DNA of 64,000 nucleotides from Brevundimonas sp. (GCF_019636155.1 NZ_JAHBYB010000003.1:248001-312000); one strand, 5' to 3'. Positions 17,325 to 25,483 are shown, numbered from the stretch's first letter. Numbers and translations are program-made. Notes: a model not told the origin generated them from the letters alone.

Positions 17325-17376
17325 CACGCTTGATCTGGGCGATTAGCGTCAGGCGCGTAGGTCGGGAGGCGAATCA

Positions 17377-20022
17377 GTGAGCGCAGCCGCGCCGTGGAGC
17401 GTGAAGGGGATCGATCCCAAGGCGCGTGAGATCGCCAAGGATCTCGCCCGGCGCTCGGGCATGACCCTGGGCGAATGGCTGAACTCCATGATCATCGAAG
17501 ACGGGGGCGACGACGGCTATACGCCCCTGCCGCGCCGCGCCCACGCCGCCGACAGCTATGAACGTCGCGGCCGCATCCGGCGGATGGACGACGCCTATGG
17601 CGCCGACGACGAGATGCTGCATCGGATCTCGGCCTCGGTAGAGGCCCTGGCCGCGCGGCTGGAGGCGTCCGAACGCCGGGCCCAGACGGCCATCCAGGGC
17701 GTCGACCAGGCGGTGGCCGGCCTGGTCCGCCGGCTGGACGAGCAGCAGAACGGCGACCGCGCCTGGGGCCGGCGCATCGACGACATCTCCGAAGAGCTGA
17801 AGGAAGGCCATCGCCGCCTGCGCCGCTTCGAGACCGAGACCGGACCGAAGACAACCGAGACCTTCGGCAAGGTCGAGACCACCCTGGGGGCCCTGGCCGG
17901 CCGGCTCTATGACATGGAGGAGCGCCAGCGGTCCTCGGTCAACGAACTGCGCCAGCGGATGGACGCGGTCGAGAAGACGACGCCGGGTTCGGACCTGCTG
18001 CATCAGGTCGGGGCGCGGCTGGACCAGGCCCAGTCGCGCACGGCCGACGCCCTGCGTGGGCTGGAACGGTCCTTCGCCGACCTGGACCGCCGGATGGCCG
18101 CGGCGGAACAGCGGGTCGAGCCCGCCGGCGCGCGCGAGGCGGCCCGGTTCGAGAAACTGGCCGAAAGCCTGTCGCGTCAGGTCGAGGCCAACCGGGCGGA
18201 GATGATGCGCCGCATCGACACCGCCGAGGCCGACAACCGCATGGCCCGGCTGGAACAGAGCCTGGCCTCGGTCGGCGACCAGGCGCGGGCGGCCGAGGAG
18301 CGTTCGGCCCGCTCGATCGAAGCCATGGGCCGCGAGGTCCTGCGCATCGCCCAGAACCTGAACGGCCGGATGCAGCGCGCCGAAAGCGCCGGCGCCGAAC
18401 AGACGGCCCGGTTCGAGCGCGAACTGAAGCGCCACGCCCAGGCGGTGGAGCAGCGTCTGGTCTCGTCGGACGACCGGCACGCCCTGGCGCTGGAGAAGCT
18501 GGGCGGCGAGATCACCCGCATCTCCGACCGACTGTCCGAACGCATCGCCCAATCCGAGCGCAAGTCGGCCCAGGCCATCGAGGACATCGGCCGGCGCCTG
18601 TCGGAAAGCTCGGACCGGATCGAGCAGCGCTACGACCGCGCCTCGGGCGAACTGACCGAGCGGATGCGGCTGTCCGAGGAACGCACCGCCCGGCTGCTGG
18701 CCGAGGCGCGCGAGACCATCGAGCGCCGGGTCGAGCCCGCGCCCGCCGAACCCCCGGCCGCGCCCGCGCCGGTCGAACGCGACGACGACCTGGTGACCCC
18801 CGACTGGCGCTCGGCCGCCTTCCAGGACCCGGCCTTCGACGCCCCGGCCTGGACCGAGACGCCGCCGACCGTCGCCGACCTGATGGCGCCGGCTGTCGAG
18901 GAAGCCGAGCCGGCCTCCCCCTTCGGATCGCCCGAACCGTTCGCGGCCTTCGGCGGCGCCGATGTGCAGGACGCCCTGGCCGCGACCGCCGCGGCGATGG
19001 AGACCGCCGAACCCGCGCCGCGCCGCGCGGTGCCCGCGGCGGTCGAGGCCGATGCGGACGATTTCGCCGCCGAGACCGAGTTCGTCGATCCGCGCGCCCT
19101 GCGCGCCTCCATGGGCGCCGCCGCCGCAGCCGGTCGCGCCAGCCTGCCGGGCCGCAGCGCCGTCGAGGCGGCCCGCGCCGCCATGGCCGCCCCGGCCCAG
19201 GAGCCGCCGGCCCGCGCCGCCTTCGGCCTGAACCGCAAGAAGGGCGGCAAGTCCAAGCTGCAGGAACGGCTAGACAAGCAGGCGGCCCGCGACGGCTCGA
19301 CCGTGCGCAAGGCCCTGCTGGCCTCGGTCACGGCGGTCATGCTGACCGGCGGCGTCTATGGCTATATGCGGCTGACCGACGGGACGACGCCCTTCCCGGG
19401 CGTCGGGACCGGCGCCGGCGAGGCGGCCCAGCCGACGGCCCTGAGCCTGACCCCGACCACCACGCCCGATCCGGCCGTGCGCGATGAGGCCCAGTCCCTC
19501 TACGCCCTGGCCCTGGAACAGCTGGACAATGGCGACGCCGCCGGGGTCGAGACCCTTAAGCGTTCGGCCCAGCTGGGCGAACCGGCGGCCCAGCTGCATC
19601 TGGTCAAGCTGTATCAGGACGGCGAGGCGGGGGTGGCCCAGGATCTGACCCAGGCCCGCGCCTGGGCCCGCCGCGCGGCCGAAAGCGGCAACGCCCGTGG
19701 CCGGCACGCCTACGCCATGTATCTGTTCGAGGGGACCGGGGGCGACCGCAACCGGGCCGAGGCCTTCCGCCTGATGCTGGCCGCCGCCAACCAGGGGCTG
19801 GTCGACAGCCAGTACAATGTGGCCCGCCTCTATGAGATGGGTCTGGACGGGACGCCGGCCGACGCCGAACAGGCGCTGAAATGGTATATGATCGCCGCGC
19901 GCGGCGGCGACGCAGAAGCCCCGGCCGCGGTCGAGCGCCTGCGCCAGGCGGCCGCCCCCGCCACCGTCCAGTCCGCCCGCCGCGCCGCCGAGGCCTTCGC
20001 CGTCGAACCCACGGCCGGCTGA
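17377..20022 (+). CDS. podJ: PodJ-like polar localisation factor with Sel1 repeats
   Basis: A protein of 881 residues with the PodJ-type N-terminus (PWSVKGIDPKAREIAKDLARR). A long coiled-coil region spans about 75-460, a disordered Pro/Ala/Glu linker 460-630, one membrane segment near 645-664, and Sel1-type repeats at about 690-860 that would be periplasmic. In Caulobacter PodJ marks the flagellar pole and recruits PleC and pilus/stalk factors. This copy ends shortly after the Sel1 repeats and shows no peptidoglycan-binding domain. The GTG start at 17377 follows GGGAGG. CtrA-type boxes lie upstream. A related non-PodJ Sel1 protein cannot be fully excluded. Confidence 0.8.
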   Translation: MSAAAPWSVKGIDPKAREIAKDLARRSGMTLGEWLNSMIIEDGGDDGYTPLPRRAHAADSYERRGRIRRMDDAYGADDEMLHRISASVEALAARLEASERRAQTAIQGVDQAVAGLVRRLDEQQNGDRAWGRRIDDISEELKEGHRRLRRFETETGPKTTETFGKVETTLGALAGRLYDMEERQRSSVNELRQRMDAVEKTTPGSDLLHQVGARLDQAQSRTADALRGLERSFADLDRRMAAAEQRVEPAGAREAARFEKLAESLSRQVEANRAEMMRRIDTAEADNRMARLEQSLASVGDQARAAEERSARSIEAMGREVLRIAQNLNGRMQRAESAGAEQTARFERELKRHAQAVEQRLVSSDDRHALALEKLGGEITRISDRLSERIAQSERKSAQAIEDIGRRLSESSDRIEQRYDRASGELTERMRLSEERTARLLAEARETIERRVEPAPAEPPAAPAPVERDDDLVTPDWRSAAFQDPAFDAPAWTETPPTVADLMAPAVEEAEPASPFGSPEPFAAFGGADVQDALAATAAAMETAEPAPRRAVPAAVEADADDFAAETEFVDPRALRASMGAAAAAGRASLPGRSAVEAARAAMAAPAQEPPARAAFGLNRKKGGKSKLQERLDKQAARDGSTVRKALLASVTAVMLTGGVYGYMRLTDGTTPFPGVGTGAGEAAQPTALSLTPTTTPDPAVRDEAQSLYALALEQLDNGDAAGVETLKRSAQLGEPAAQLHLVKLYQDGEAGVAQDLTQARAWARRAAESGNARGRHAYAMYLFEGTGGDRNRAEAFRLMLAAANQGLVDSQYNVARLYEMGLDGTPADAEQALKWYMIAARGGDAEAPAAVERLRQAAAPATVQSARRAAEAFAVEPTAG

Positions 20023-20135
20023 CCGGACGCGGCGTCCGGGCGATGCGGATTCGACCTGGCGACGAAATGGTCTAAGACCCATCGCATCGCCGCCTCGGCG
20101 TTGTCACCGTCCGCATCCAGCCGAAGGCGCGTCCT

Positions 20136-21062
20136 TTGGATATCTATCTGCCGATCGCCGAGGTTTCGGTGAACTGGCCGCTCCTGGTCATACTGGGGGC
20201 GGTGGTCGGCTTCGTGTCCGGACTGTTCGGCATCGGCGGCGGATTCCTGATGGCGCCGGTGCTGATCTTCCTGGGCATTCCGCCCTCGGTGGCGGTGGCC
20301 AGCCAGGCCAGCCATGTGGTCGCCTCCTCCACATCCGGCGTGATCCGCTATTCGGGCCAGGGGGCGGTCGACTTCCGCATGGGGCTGATCATGGCCGCCG
20401 GCGGGGCCATCGGCGCCCTGCTGGGCGTCGAGCTGTTCCGCTATCTGCGGCTGCTGGGCCAGGCGGACCTGGTGGTGGCCCTGTCCTACCTGACCTTCCT
20501 GGGCGTGATCGGCGCCCTGATGCTGAACGAAAGCCTGGGCGAGATCCTGCGGCGGCGTCGCGGCGAGCCGGCCCCCCGCAAGGATCGCCGCCGCCCCCTG
20601 TGGCTGTATGGCCTGCCGGGCAAGATGCGGTTCCCGAAATCGGGCCTCTACATCTCGGCGGCGCCGCCCTTCGCCCTGGGCGTCTTCGCCGGCGTCCTGT
20701 CGGCCATCATGGGCGTCGGTGGCGGCTTCATCCTGGTGCCGGTCATGCTCTATGTGCTGCGGATGAAGGCCGGGGTGGTGGTCGGCACCAGCCTGTTCCA
20801 GATCATCATCACCACCGCCATCACCACCGTGCTCCAGGCCGGGCGCAACCAGACGGTGGACATCGTCCTGTCGACCATCCTGCTGCTGGGCGGGGTGGTC
20901 GGGGCCCAGCTGGGGGCCCGGATGTCCGGCCGCATGCGGGGCGAGGAACTGCGCGCCGCCCTGGGACTGCTGGTCCTGGCCGTGGGTCTCTACATGGGGC
21001 TGGAGCTGTTCGTGCGGCCCAGCGAGCTGTTCCAGATCGCGCCGGGGGTCGCCGACGGATGA
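20136..21062 (+). CDS. TauE/SafE family sulfite exporter-like permease
   Basis: Inner-membrane protein of 308 residues with two copies of the TauE/SafE half-unit. The repeated glycine signatures are FGIGGGFLMAPVLIFLG near residues 32-48 and MGVGGGFILVPVMLYVL near 193-209. Family members export sulfite or organosulfonates, but substrate is not set here. The start is a TTG at 20136; the protein begins MDIYLPIAEVSVNWP as homologues do. Its TGA overlaps the next start (ATGA), linking it to the TIGR02186 gene. Confidence 0.9.
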   Translation: MDIYLPIAEVSVNWPLLVILGAVVGFVSGLFGIGGGFLMAPVLIFLGIPPSVAVASQASHVVASSTSGVIRYSGQGAVDFRMGLIMAAGGAIGALLGVELFRYLRLLGQADLVVALSYLTFLGVIGALMLNESLGEILRRRRGEPAPRKDRRRPLWLYGLPGKMRFPKSGLYISAAPPFALGVFAGVLSAIMGVGGGFILVPVMLYVLRMKAGVVVGTSLFQIIITTAITTVLQAGRNQTVDIVLSTILLLGGVVGAQLGARMSGRMRGEELRAALGLLVLAVGLYMGLELFVRPSELFQIAPGVADG

Positions 21063-21886
21063 TCGCCGCCCTTCCGCCCCCGCCGCCCGCCGTCGTCGCC
21101 CCGGCTCCGGCCCCGGCCCCGGCCCCGGAACGCTCGACCGTGACGACCGAGGCGCTGCGCGTCGCCGCCGCCCTGACCGAGGCCCAGGTCAAGGTCGATT
21201 CCGGATTCCGCGGGGCCTCCATCGTCCTTTATGGCGCGGTCTTCAATCCGGGGGACCGGCCGGCCGATGTGGTGGTGGTGGTGCGCGGTCCCGACGCCCC
21301 TGTCCGCCTGGTCAAGAAGACCCGCAACATGGGCGTCTGGCTGAACAGCCGGCCGGTGCTGTTCGAGGGGGCGCCCGGCTTCTACATGACCGCCTCGACC
21401 CGCCCCCTGTCCGACATCGCCGATTTCGGCCAGCTGCGCCGCCTGGGGGTGGGGGTGAACCACCTGCGCATCAATGCGCCCGAGGAAAGCCGCAGCGTCA
21501 CCCGCTATGGCGTGCGCGACGTGGTGATCAGCCGGCTGGGCGAGGACTATCTGGACTGGCGCCGCGCCGTCATCCGGCTGAAGGAGGCGGCCCAGCTCTA
21601 CGACACCGATCCGGACGGGGTGGAGTTCGTCGACCGCGGCCTGTTCCGGGCCGAGGTGCGCCTGCCGACCACGGCGCCGACGGGGCGCTACTATACGGAG
21701 GTCTGGCTGTTCCAGGACGGCGCCCCGGTGTCGGTCTCCAACCTGACCCTGACGGTCGAGAAGGTGGGGTTCGAGCGCGACCTCTATGAGTTCGCCCATC
21801 GCCGACCCTGGTCATACGGCCTTCTCTGCGTCCTTCTGGCCGCCCTGACGGGCTACGGCGCCAGCCGGATCTTCAGACGGAACTGA
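21059..21886 (+). CDS. TIGR02186 family membrane-anchored protein
   Basis: A 275-residue protein that I place in the TIGR02186 family, found in alphaproteobacteria next to TauE-type permeases. It has a Pro/Ala-rich N-terminus, a beta-rich extracytoplasmic domain (ASIVLYGAVFNPGDRPADVVVVV, cited in part as VLYGAVFNPGDRP), then one C-terminal membrane segment (about 252-270) and a basic tail. The four-base overlap with the permease gene implies coupled translation and a joint function. No enzymatic motif is seen; an accessory or periplasmic partner of the permease is the likeliest role. Confidence 0.82.
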   Translation: MIAALPPPPPAVVAPAPAPAPAPERSTVTTEALRVAAALTEAQVKVDSGFRGASIVLYGAVFNPGDRPADVVVVVRGPDAPVRLVKKTRNMGVWLNSRPVLFEGAPGFYMTASTRPLSDIADFGQLRRLGVGVNHLRINAPEESRSVTRYGVRDVVISRLGEDYLDWRRAVIRLKEAAQLYDTDPDGVEFVDRGLFRAEVRLPTTAPTGRYYTEVWLFQDGAPVSVSNLTLTVEKVGFERDLYEFAHRRPWSYGLLCVLLAALTGYGASRIFRRN

Positions 21887-22030
21887 CGCGCCGTACGCCT
21901 TCGGCGTCGGCCCGCACGTGGTCGATGGCCGTTGATAATCCGCTGAAAAGAATGGTGGAGGTGAAAGGCTTCGCCTTGAACCGGAACCACGCGGATAGGG
22001 TTGGCGTGGCGGCTATTCGCAAAGAAGAAA
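21887..22030. other. intergenic stretch, no feature seen
   Basis: 144 bases between the TIGR02186 gene and tRNA-Val. I find no ORF, clear terminator or repeat. Confidence 0.4.
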
Positions 22031-22105
<75 letters not shown>

Positions 22106-22148
22106 GCCTTGACGGCCCTGGCTGTGCGCCGGGGCGGGAAGGCGGCGT

Positions 22149-22177
22149 CTATAACCCGGCCCCTTCGCCGACCGCAA
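22149..22177 (-). promoter_or_regulatory. promoter of tRNA-Val
   Basis: On the minus strand, -35 TTGCGG (22172-22177) and -10 TTATAG (22149-22154) are separated by 17 bases. The expected transcription start is about 35 bases upstream of the mature tRNA. Confidence 0.6.
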
Positions 22178-22210
22178 GCGGGAAAGCGCGCATCGCCCAC
22201 CACATCGTCA

Positions 22211-22305
22211 CTCAAGCAGCGAGCGCCCGCGGCGCGAGCGGTAGAGATCAAGAAGACGCAAGTCCCCATCGCTCAAGCAGTGAGCGCCCGCGGCGCGAGC
22301 GGTAG
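22211..22305. repeat. tandem pair of the CTCAAGC dispersed repeat (copies 1 and 2)
   Basis: Two 34-base copies (22211-22244 and 22272-22305) differ at one position and have similar flanks (CATCG before, CAAGAA after). Each contains nested short palindromes in GAGCGCCCGCGGCGCGAGCG. Related copies lie at 28651-28679 (minus) and 35972-36005. They are located in the gap between cpdR and tRNA-Val. Confidence 0.7.
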
Positions 22306-22314
22306 CGACAAGAA

Positions 22315-22671
22315 TTAAGCCGCCACCATCTTCTCGACCTCGTCGACCAGATCGCGCAGGTGGACGGGCTTGGACAGGACCTTGGCCTGGGGGCTGGCCT
22401 GGGCGGCCGTCAGGGCCACGGCGGCGAAGCCGGTGATGAACATGATGCGCAGGCCCGGCTGGCGCGCCGCGGCGACGCGGGCCACCTCGATGCCGTCGGC
22501 GCCCGGCATGACGATGTCGGTCAGCAGCAGGTCGTAGGGCCCCGCCTCCAGGGCGTCGATGGCGTCATCGCCGTTCTCGCAGTCGACCACCTCATGCCCG
22601 GCGCGCTCCAGCGCCCGGGTCAGGAAGCCACGCAGCGAGGCGTCGTCCTCGGCCAGCAGAATGCGCGCCAT
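22315..22671 (-). CDS. cpdR: single-domain response regulator CpdR
   Basis: A 118-residue stand-alone receiver domain: acidic pocket Glu8/Asp9/Asp10, phospho-acceptor Asp52 in LLLTDIVMPG, Thr/Ser in MFITGF, and Lys in VLSKPVHLRDL. The N-terminus MARILLAEDDASLRGFL and the VLSKP...HLRDLV end match Caulobacter CpdR. When unphosphorylated, CpdR primes ClpXP for degradation of PdeA, McpA and other substrates, and helps CtrA turnover. In Caulobacter it is controlled by the CckA-ChpT phosphorelay, in which DivL (also in this window) acts. It is divergent from the N-formylglutamate amidohydrolase gene; palindromes with a GANTC site fill the gap. Confidence 0.92.
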   Translation of the reverse strand: MARILLAEDDASLRGFLTRALERAGHEVVDCENGDDAIDALEAGPYDLLLTDIVMPGADGIEVARVAAARQPGLRIMFITGFAAVALTAAQASPQAKVLSKPVHLRDLVDEVEKMVAA

Positions 22672-22702
22672 GCAGTGGTCCCCCGGTCTGTCGGCGGACC
22701 CT

Positions 22703-22750
22703 AGACCATTTTCGGTTCAGTCGGAATCGACCGAACCCAGAACAATGGCC
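22703..22750. repeat. GANTC-centred palindrome upstream of cpdR
   Basis: Imperfect palindrome: outer arms CCATT/AATGG (22706-22710, 22746-22750), inner arms GGTTCaGTCG/CGACcGAACC around a central GAATC (CcrM methylation motif). The left 26 bases recur with two changes at 37321-37346. This recalls the GANTC-bearing intergenic repeats (CerM) reported from Caulobacter, a class assignment I cannot verify here. Confidence 0.6.
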
Positions 22751-22764
22751 CAGGAGTCCCTGGA

Positions 22765-22816
22765 GCGAAGATCTGAGTTCAGTTGGACGTGCGTCCAACT
22801 GAACCGATTTCGCTCT
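22765..22816. repeat. long palindrome between cpdR and N-formylglutamate amidohydrolase
   Basis: Perfect 13-base arms GTTCAGTTGGACG (22779-22791) and CGTCCAACTGAAC (22794-22806) with a 2-base spacer. The structure extends outward through imperfect pairing to AGCGAA / TTCGCT. A smaller hairpin CCAGG-AGTC-CCTGG lies beside it (22752-22765). It could be an operator, a REP-like element or a transcribed hairpin. Confidence 0.6.
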
Positions 22817-22895
22817 AGGGCCGGAACGGTAAACCGGCCATGAAAAACACCGTCGCGGCGACTTCGCGGCGGCGGCAAACCGGGTATGAAGCGCC

Positions 22896-23729
22896 ATGGA
22901 CGCCCCGGATGATGCGACTGGAACCGAGCCGGCCTTCGCGGTGACGCCGGCGTCGGGCGATGCGGGGCCGTTCGTCTTCGCCTCGCCCCATTCGGGCGAG
23001 CGCCTGCCGGCGGACATGGGCGCCGATCCGGACCTGGCCCCGGGGGATCTGGCCAGCGCCAACGACCTCTGGATGGACCGGCTGGTGGAGGCGGGGCCCC
23101 GGCATGGGGCGCCGCTGATCCGGGGCCTGATCGGCCGGGCCTATCTGGATCTGAACCGGGGGCCGGACGAGTGGGACCCGCAACTGGTCGACGCGCCGCC
23201 GCCCGGGTTCGAGACGGGCGGGGCCAAGGCCGCCGCCGGCTATGGCGTCGTGCATCGGCTGACAGGCGGGGGCCGGCCGCTTTACATCCGCCGCCTGGAC
23301 CGGGCCGAGGTCGAGCGGCGGGTGGCGCGGGTGCACGGCCCCTATCACGCGGCCTTGGGCGGGCTGATGCAGGCGGCGCGTGGCCGTCACGGGCGCGCCG
23401 TGCTGGTGGACTGGCATTCCATGCCCGGACGGGCGGGCCAGGCCGATGTGGTGCTGGGCGACCGGCACGGAAGCAGCTGCGGGCGCGCGCTGACCCGCAC
23501 CCTGCGGACCCTGTTCGAGCGCCAGGGCCTGAAGGTGGCGCTGAATCATCCCTATGCCGGGGGCTATTCCACCCGCCTGTGGGGCCGGCCCGAGGCGGGA
23601 TACGAGGCGGTGCAGGTCGAGATCAGCCGCTCGCTCTATGTCGATCCGCGCACGGGGGGGCCGTCGGCGGGCTACGGCCGCTGTCGCGCCGCCCTGGACC
23701 AGGTGATCGCCGGCCTGGTCGGCGGATAA
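22896..23729 (+). CDS. N-formylglutamate amidohydrolase family protein
   Basis: FGase-family zinc amidase of 277 residues. The family signature SPHSGERLP is at about residues 30-38, RAYLDLNRGPDEWDP at about 80-94, and VLVDWHSMPGRAGQADVVLGD at about 168-188. N-formylglutamate amidohydrolase (HutG-type) ends one histidine degradation route; distant members act on other N-formyl or arginine substrates. No other hut genes are near. Its TAA stop is the start of an A-run that belongs to the terminator of the opposite-strand sRNA. Confidence 0.88.
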   Translation: MDAPDDATGTEPAFAVTPASGDAGPFVFASPHSGERLPADMGADPDLAPGDLASANDLWMDRLVEAGPRHGAPLIRGLIGRAYLDLNRGPDEWDPQLVDAPPPGFETGGAKAAAGYGVVHRLTGGGRPLYIRRLDRAEVERRVARVHGPYHAALGGLMQAARGRHGRAVLVDWHSMPGRAGQADVVLGDRHGSSCGRALTRTLRTLFERQGLKVALNHPYAGGYSTRLWGRPEAGYEAVQVEISRSLYVDPRTGGPSAGYGRCRAALDQVIAGLVGG

Positions 23730-23754
23730 AAAAAGCCGCGCCCGGGGGCGCGGC
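23728..23754 (-). terminator. intrinsic terminator of the predicted sRNA
   Basis: Stem GCCGCGCCC/GGGCGCGGC of 9 bp, 2-base loop, then seven T on the minus strand. The T-run corresponds to the A-run containing the TAA of the opposite gene. Confidence 0.85.
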
Positions 23755-23808
23755 TGGAAAGTCTATAGGGAGGAAACGCCCAGGAAGGGCATGACGCCCG
23801 GAGGCGTC
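23728..23808 (-). ncRNA. predicted alpha-r8 (MmgR-like) trans-acting sRNA
   Basis: A complete small transcription unit of about 81 bases on the minus strand. Promoter: TTGACG (23838-23843), 17-base spacer, TAGCTT (23815-23820). The first hairpin is GACGCC/GGCGTC. A single-stranded 10-mer UUUCCUCCCU follows (complement of 23767-23776), which I recall as the conserved core of the alphaproteobacterial alpha-r8 family that includes Sinorhizobium MmgR. A 9-bp GC terminator (23735-23754) and seven T come last. The size fits the family. The exposed anti-Shine-Dalgarno-like CCUCC suggests mRNA silencing. The terminator overlaps the convergent gene's stop codon. Confidence 0.7.
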
Positions 23809-23814
23809 GCATTC

Positions 23815-23843
23815 AAGCTAGGTTGCAGCGCACAATCCGTCAA
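23815..23843 (-). promoter_or_regulatory. promoter of the predicted sRNA
   Basis: Minus-strand -35 TTGACG and -10 TAGCTT, spacing 17. Predicted start near 23808. Confidence 0.6.
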
Positions 23844-23953
23844 GCGGATATGGTGTGCGGCGCGTCACGAAACGTAACAAAAAACCGCTGTCAGCAGAGT
23901 TTCCGCCGTTCAACCGGTCAGATCTTGCCGAACATCATGCTGCGGACGCGAAA

Positions 23954-24640
23954 TCAGTCCTTGTCGATCAACCTGCGCGCGTCGCGGATGGCGCGGGCGG
24001 CGGGCGAGGCCTCCTGTCGCCACAGCATCAGGGAAAAGGCCGCCGCGACCCCGATCGCCAGCCACAGGGGCCCGAACAGCCAGGCGGCGGCGGCCAGCGA
24101 GAAATAATAGGCCCGGACCCCCTGGCTGAAGGCCGTCAGGGCGGGGTTCAGAACCTGGGCCACGGCCTGGCCATAGGCGTCGCGGTCGGGCCCCTCGGCC
24201 ACCTCGGGCGCCGACCCGATCAGGGCGATGGTGTAGTTCATCTGTCGGATCGACCAGATGAAATCCAGCAGGCCGCGCGCCAGGCAGGCCATGATCAGGG
24301 CCAGCTTGCCCTCCAGCAGCCGCACCGGAACCTCCTCGGCGCCGACGGCGGCCAGGCCCCGCAGGGCCGCCTCCCCGCCGAACAATATGCCGGCCACCGC
24401 CGCGATCAGCAGCAGGTTGGTCGAGGCGAAGAAGGAGGCCGAGTTGATGGTGTGACCCATCAGCTGGCTGTCCAGCAGCCGCACCTCGCGGTGGGTCATG
24501 GCCGTCATCCAGGCCCGCCGGACATGCACCATGTCGGCGTTCAGCGACCCGGCCGTGCGCGCGATCAGGGCCAGGATCGGGCCGTAGCCCAGCCAGCAGA
24601 AGAAGAACAGGACCAGGGCGGCCCAATCCAGAGCGGTCAT
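23954..24640 (-). CDS. DUF599 family membrane protein
   Basis: Inner-membrane protein of 228 residues with about four hydrophobic segments (3-25, 75-95, 115-135, 178-205). The DUF599 layout includes an N-terminal LVLFFFCWLGYGP and the conserved HTINSASFFASTNLLLIA. Function is unknown in any organism I can name. The ATG at 24640 starts just before the first membrane helix. The stop lies about 145 bases upstream of the sRNA start, so read-through into the sRNA unit is possible. Confidence 0.85.
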   Translation of the reverse strand: MTALDWAALVLFFFCWLGYGPILALIARTAGSLNADMVHVRRAWMTAMTHREVRLLDSQLMGHTINSASFFASTNLLLIAAVAGILFGGEAALRGLAAVGAEEVPVRLLEGKLALIMACLARGLLDFIWSIRQMNYTIALIGSAPEVAEGPDRDAYGQAVAQVLNPALTAFSQGVRAYYFSLAAAAWLFGPLWLAIGVAAAFSLMLWRQEASPAARAIRDARRLIDKD

Positions 24641-24908
24641 GCCGACCTTGATACACGCGGTCCGGCCCCAGATCGACGGGGCTGCGACGGCGGGAGCGAG
24701 ATGACTCGGATCTGCGGAGAAGGCGGCGGACGGCAATGGCGGGTTGGCGAAACGCGGCCATCCTGCCGGCCCGGGGTCGGGCAGCGGCCATCGACGGCGC
24801 GAACTGGGGGCTGATCACCTTCACCGACTGAGGCGCCGCTTGCCTGAGGGCGGGCGCGGGCCTATCACGGCGGCCTCCCCGTTTCGCAGTTGCACAATAG
24901 AGCCCGTC

Positions 24909-25457
24909 ATGAACCTCGACGCCATTCCCGTCGGCCCGAACGCCCCGTGGGACGTCAACGTCGTCATCGAGATCCCCGCCGGGGGCCTGCCGGTGAAGTA
25001 TGAGATGGACAAGGCCTCCGGCGCCCTGTTCGTGGACCGCTTCCTGCACACGGCCATGTATTATCCGGGCAACTACGGCTTCATCCCGCACACCCTGTCG
25101 GACGATGGCGACCCGTGCGATGTGATCGTGATCAACCCGACTCCGGTGGTGCCCGGCTGCGTCATCCGCGCCCGTCCGATCGGCGCCCTGATGATGGAGG
25201 ACGAGGCGGGCAAGGACGAAAAGATCCTGGCCGTGCCGGTCGACAAGCTGAACCCCTTCTATTCTGGCGTCGCCTCCTATCGCCAGCTGCCGGCCATCCT
25301 GATCGAGCAGATCGAGCATTTCTTCACCCGCTACAAGGACCTGGAAAAGGGCAAGCGGGTGGACGTCAACCGCTGGGCCGACGCCGGCGAGGCCGCCGAA
25401 CTGATCGCTCAGGGCATGAAGGCCGCCGAGGCCAAGCTGCGCGGCGAGGCGGCCTGA
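24909..25457 (+). CDS. ppa: inorganic pyrophosphatase
   Basis: Family I soluble pyrophosphatase, 182 residues, hydrolysing PPi to drive biosynthesis. The signature DGDPCD is at residues 66-71 within the metal-binding site. Also visible are [21 protein letters not shown] (the active-site Tyr region) and [17 protein letters not shown]. The start is the ATG at 24909. A 7-bp hairpin without T-run follows (25465-25483). Confidence 0.96.
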   Translation: MNLDAIPVGPNAPWDVNVVIEIPAGGLPVKYEMDKASGALFVDRFLHTAMYYPGNYGFIPHTLSDDGDPCDVIVINPTPVVPGCVIRARPIGALMMEDEAGKDEKILAVPVDKLNPFYSGVASYRQLPAILIEQIEHFFTRYKDLEKGKRVDVNRWADAGEAAELIAQGMKAAEAKLRGEAA

Positions 25458-25464
25458 CGCCATC

Positions 25465-25483
25465 CCTCTCCGATCAGGAGAGG
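25465..25483. terminator. short hairpin after ppa
   Basis: CCTCTCC-GATCA-GGAGAGG, a perfect 7-bp stem with a 5-base loop. There is no T-run, so it may be only a weak terminator or a stability element. The right arm could mimic a ribosome-binding site for a TTG at 25491. Confidence 0.35.
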
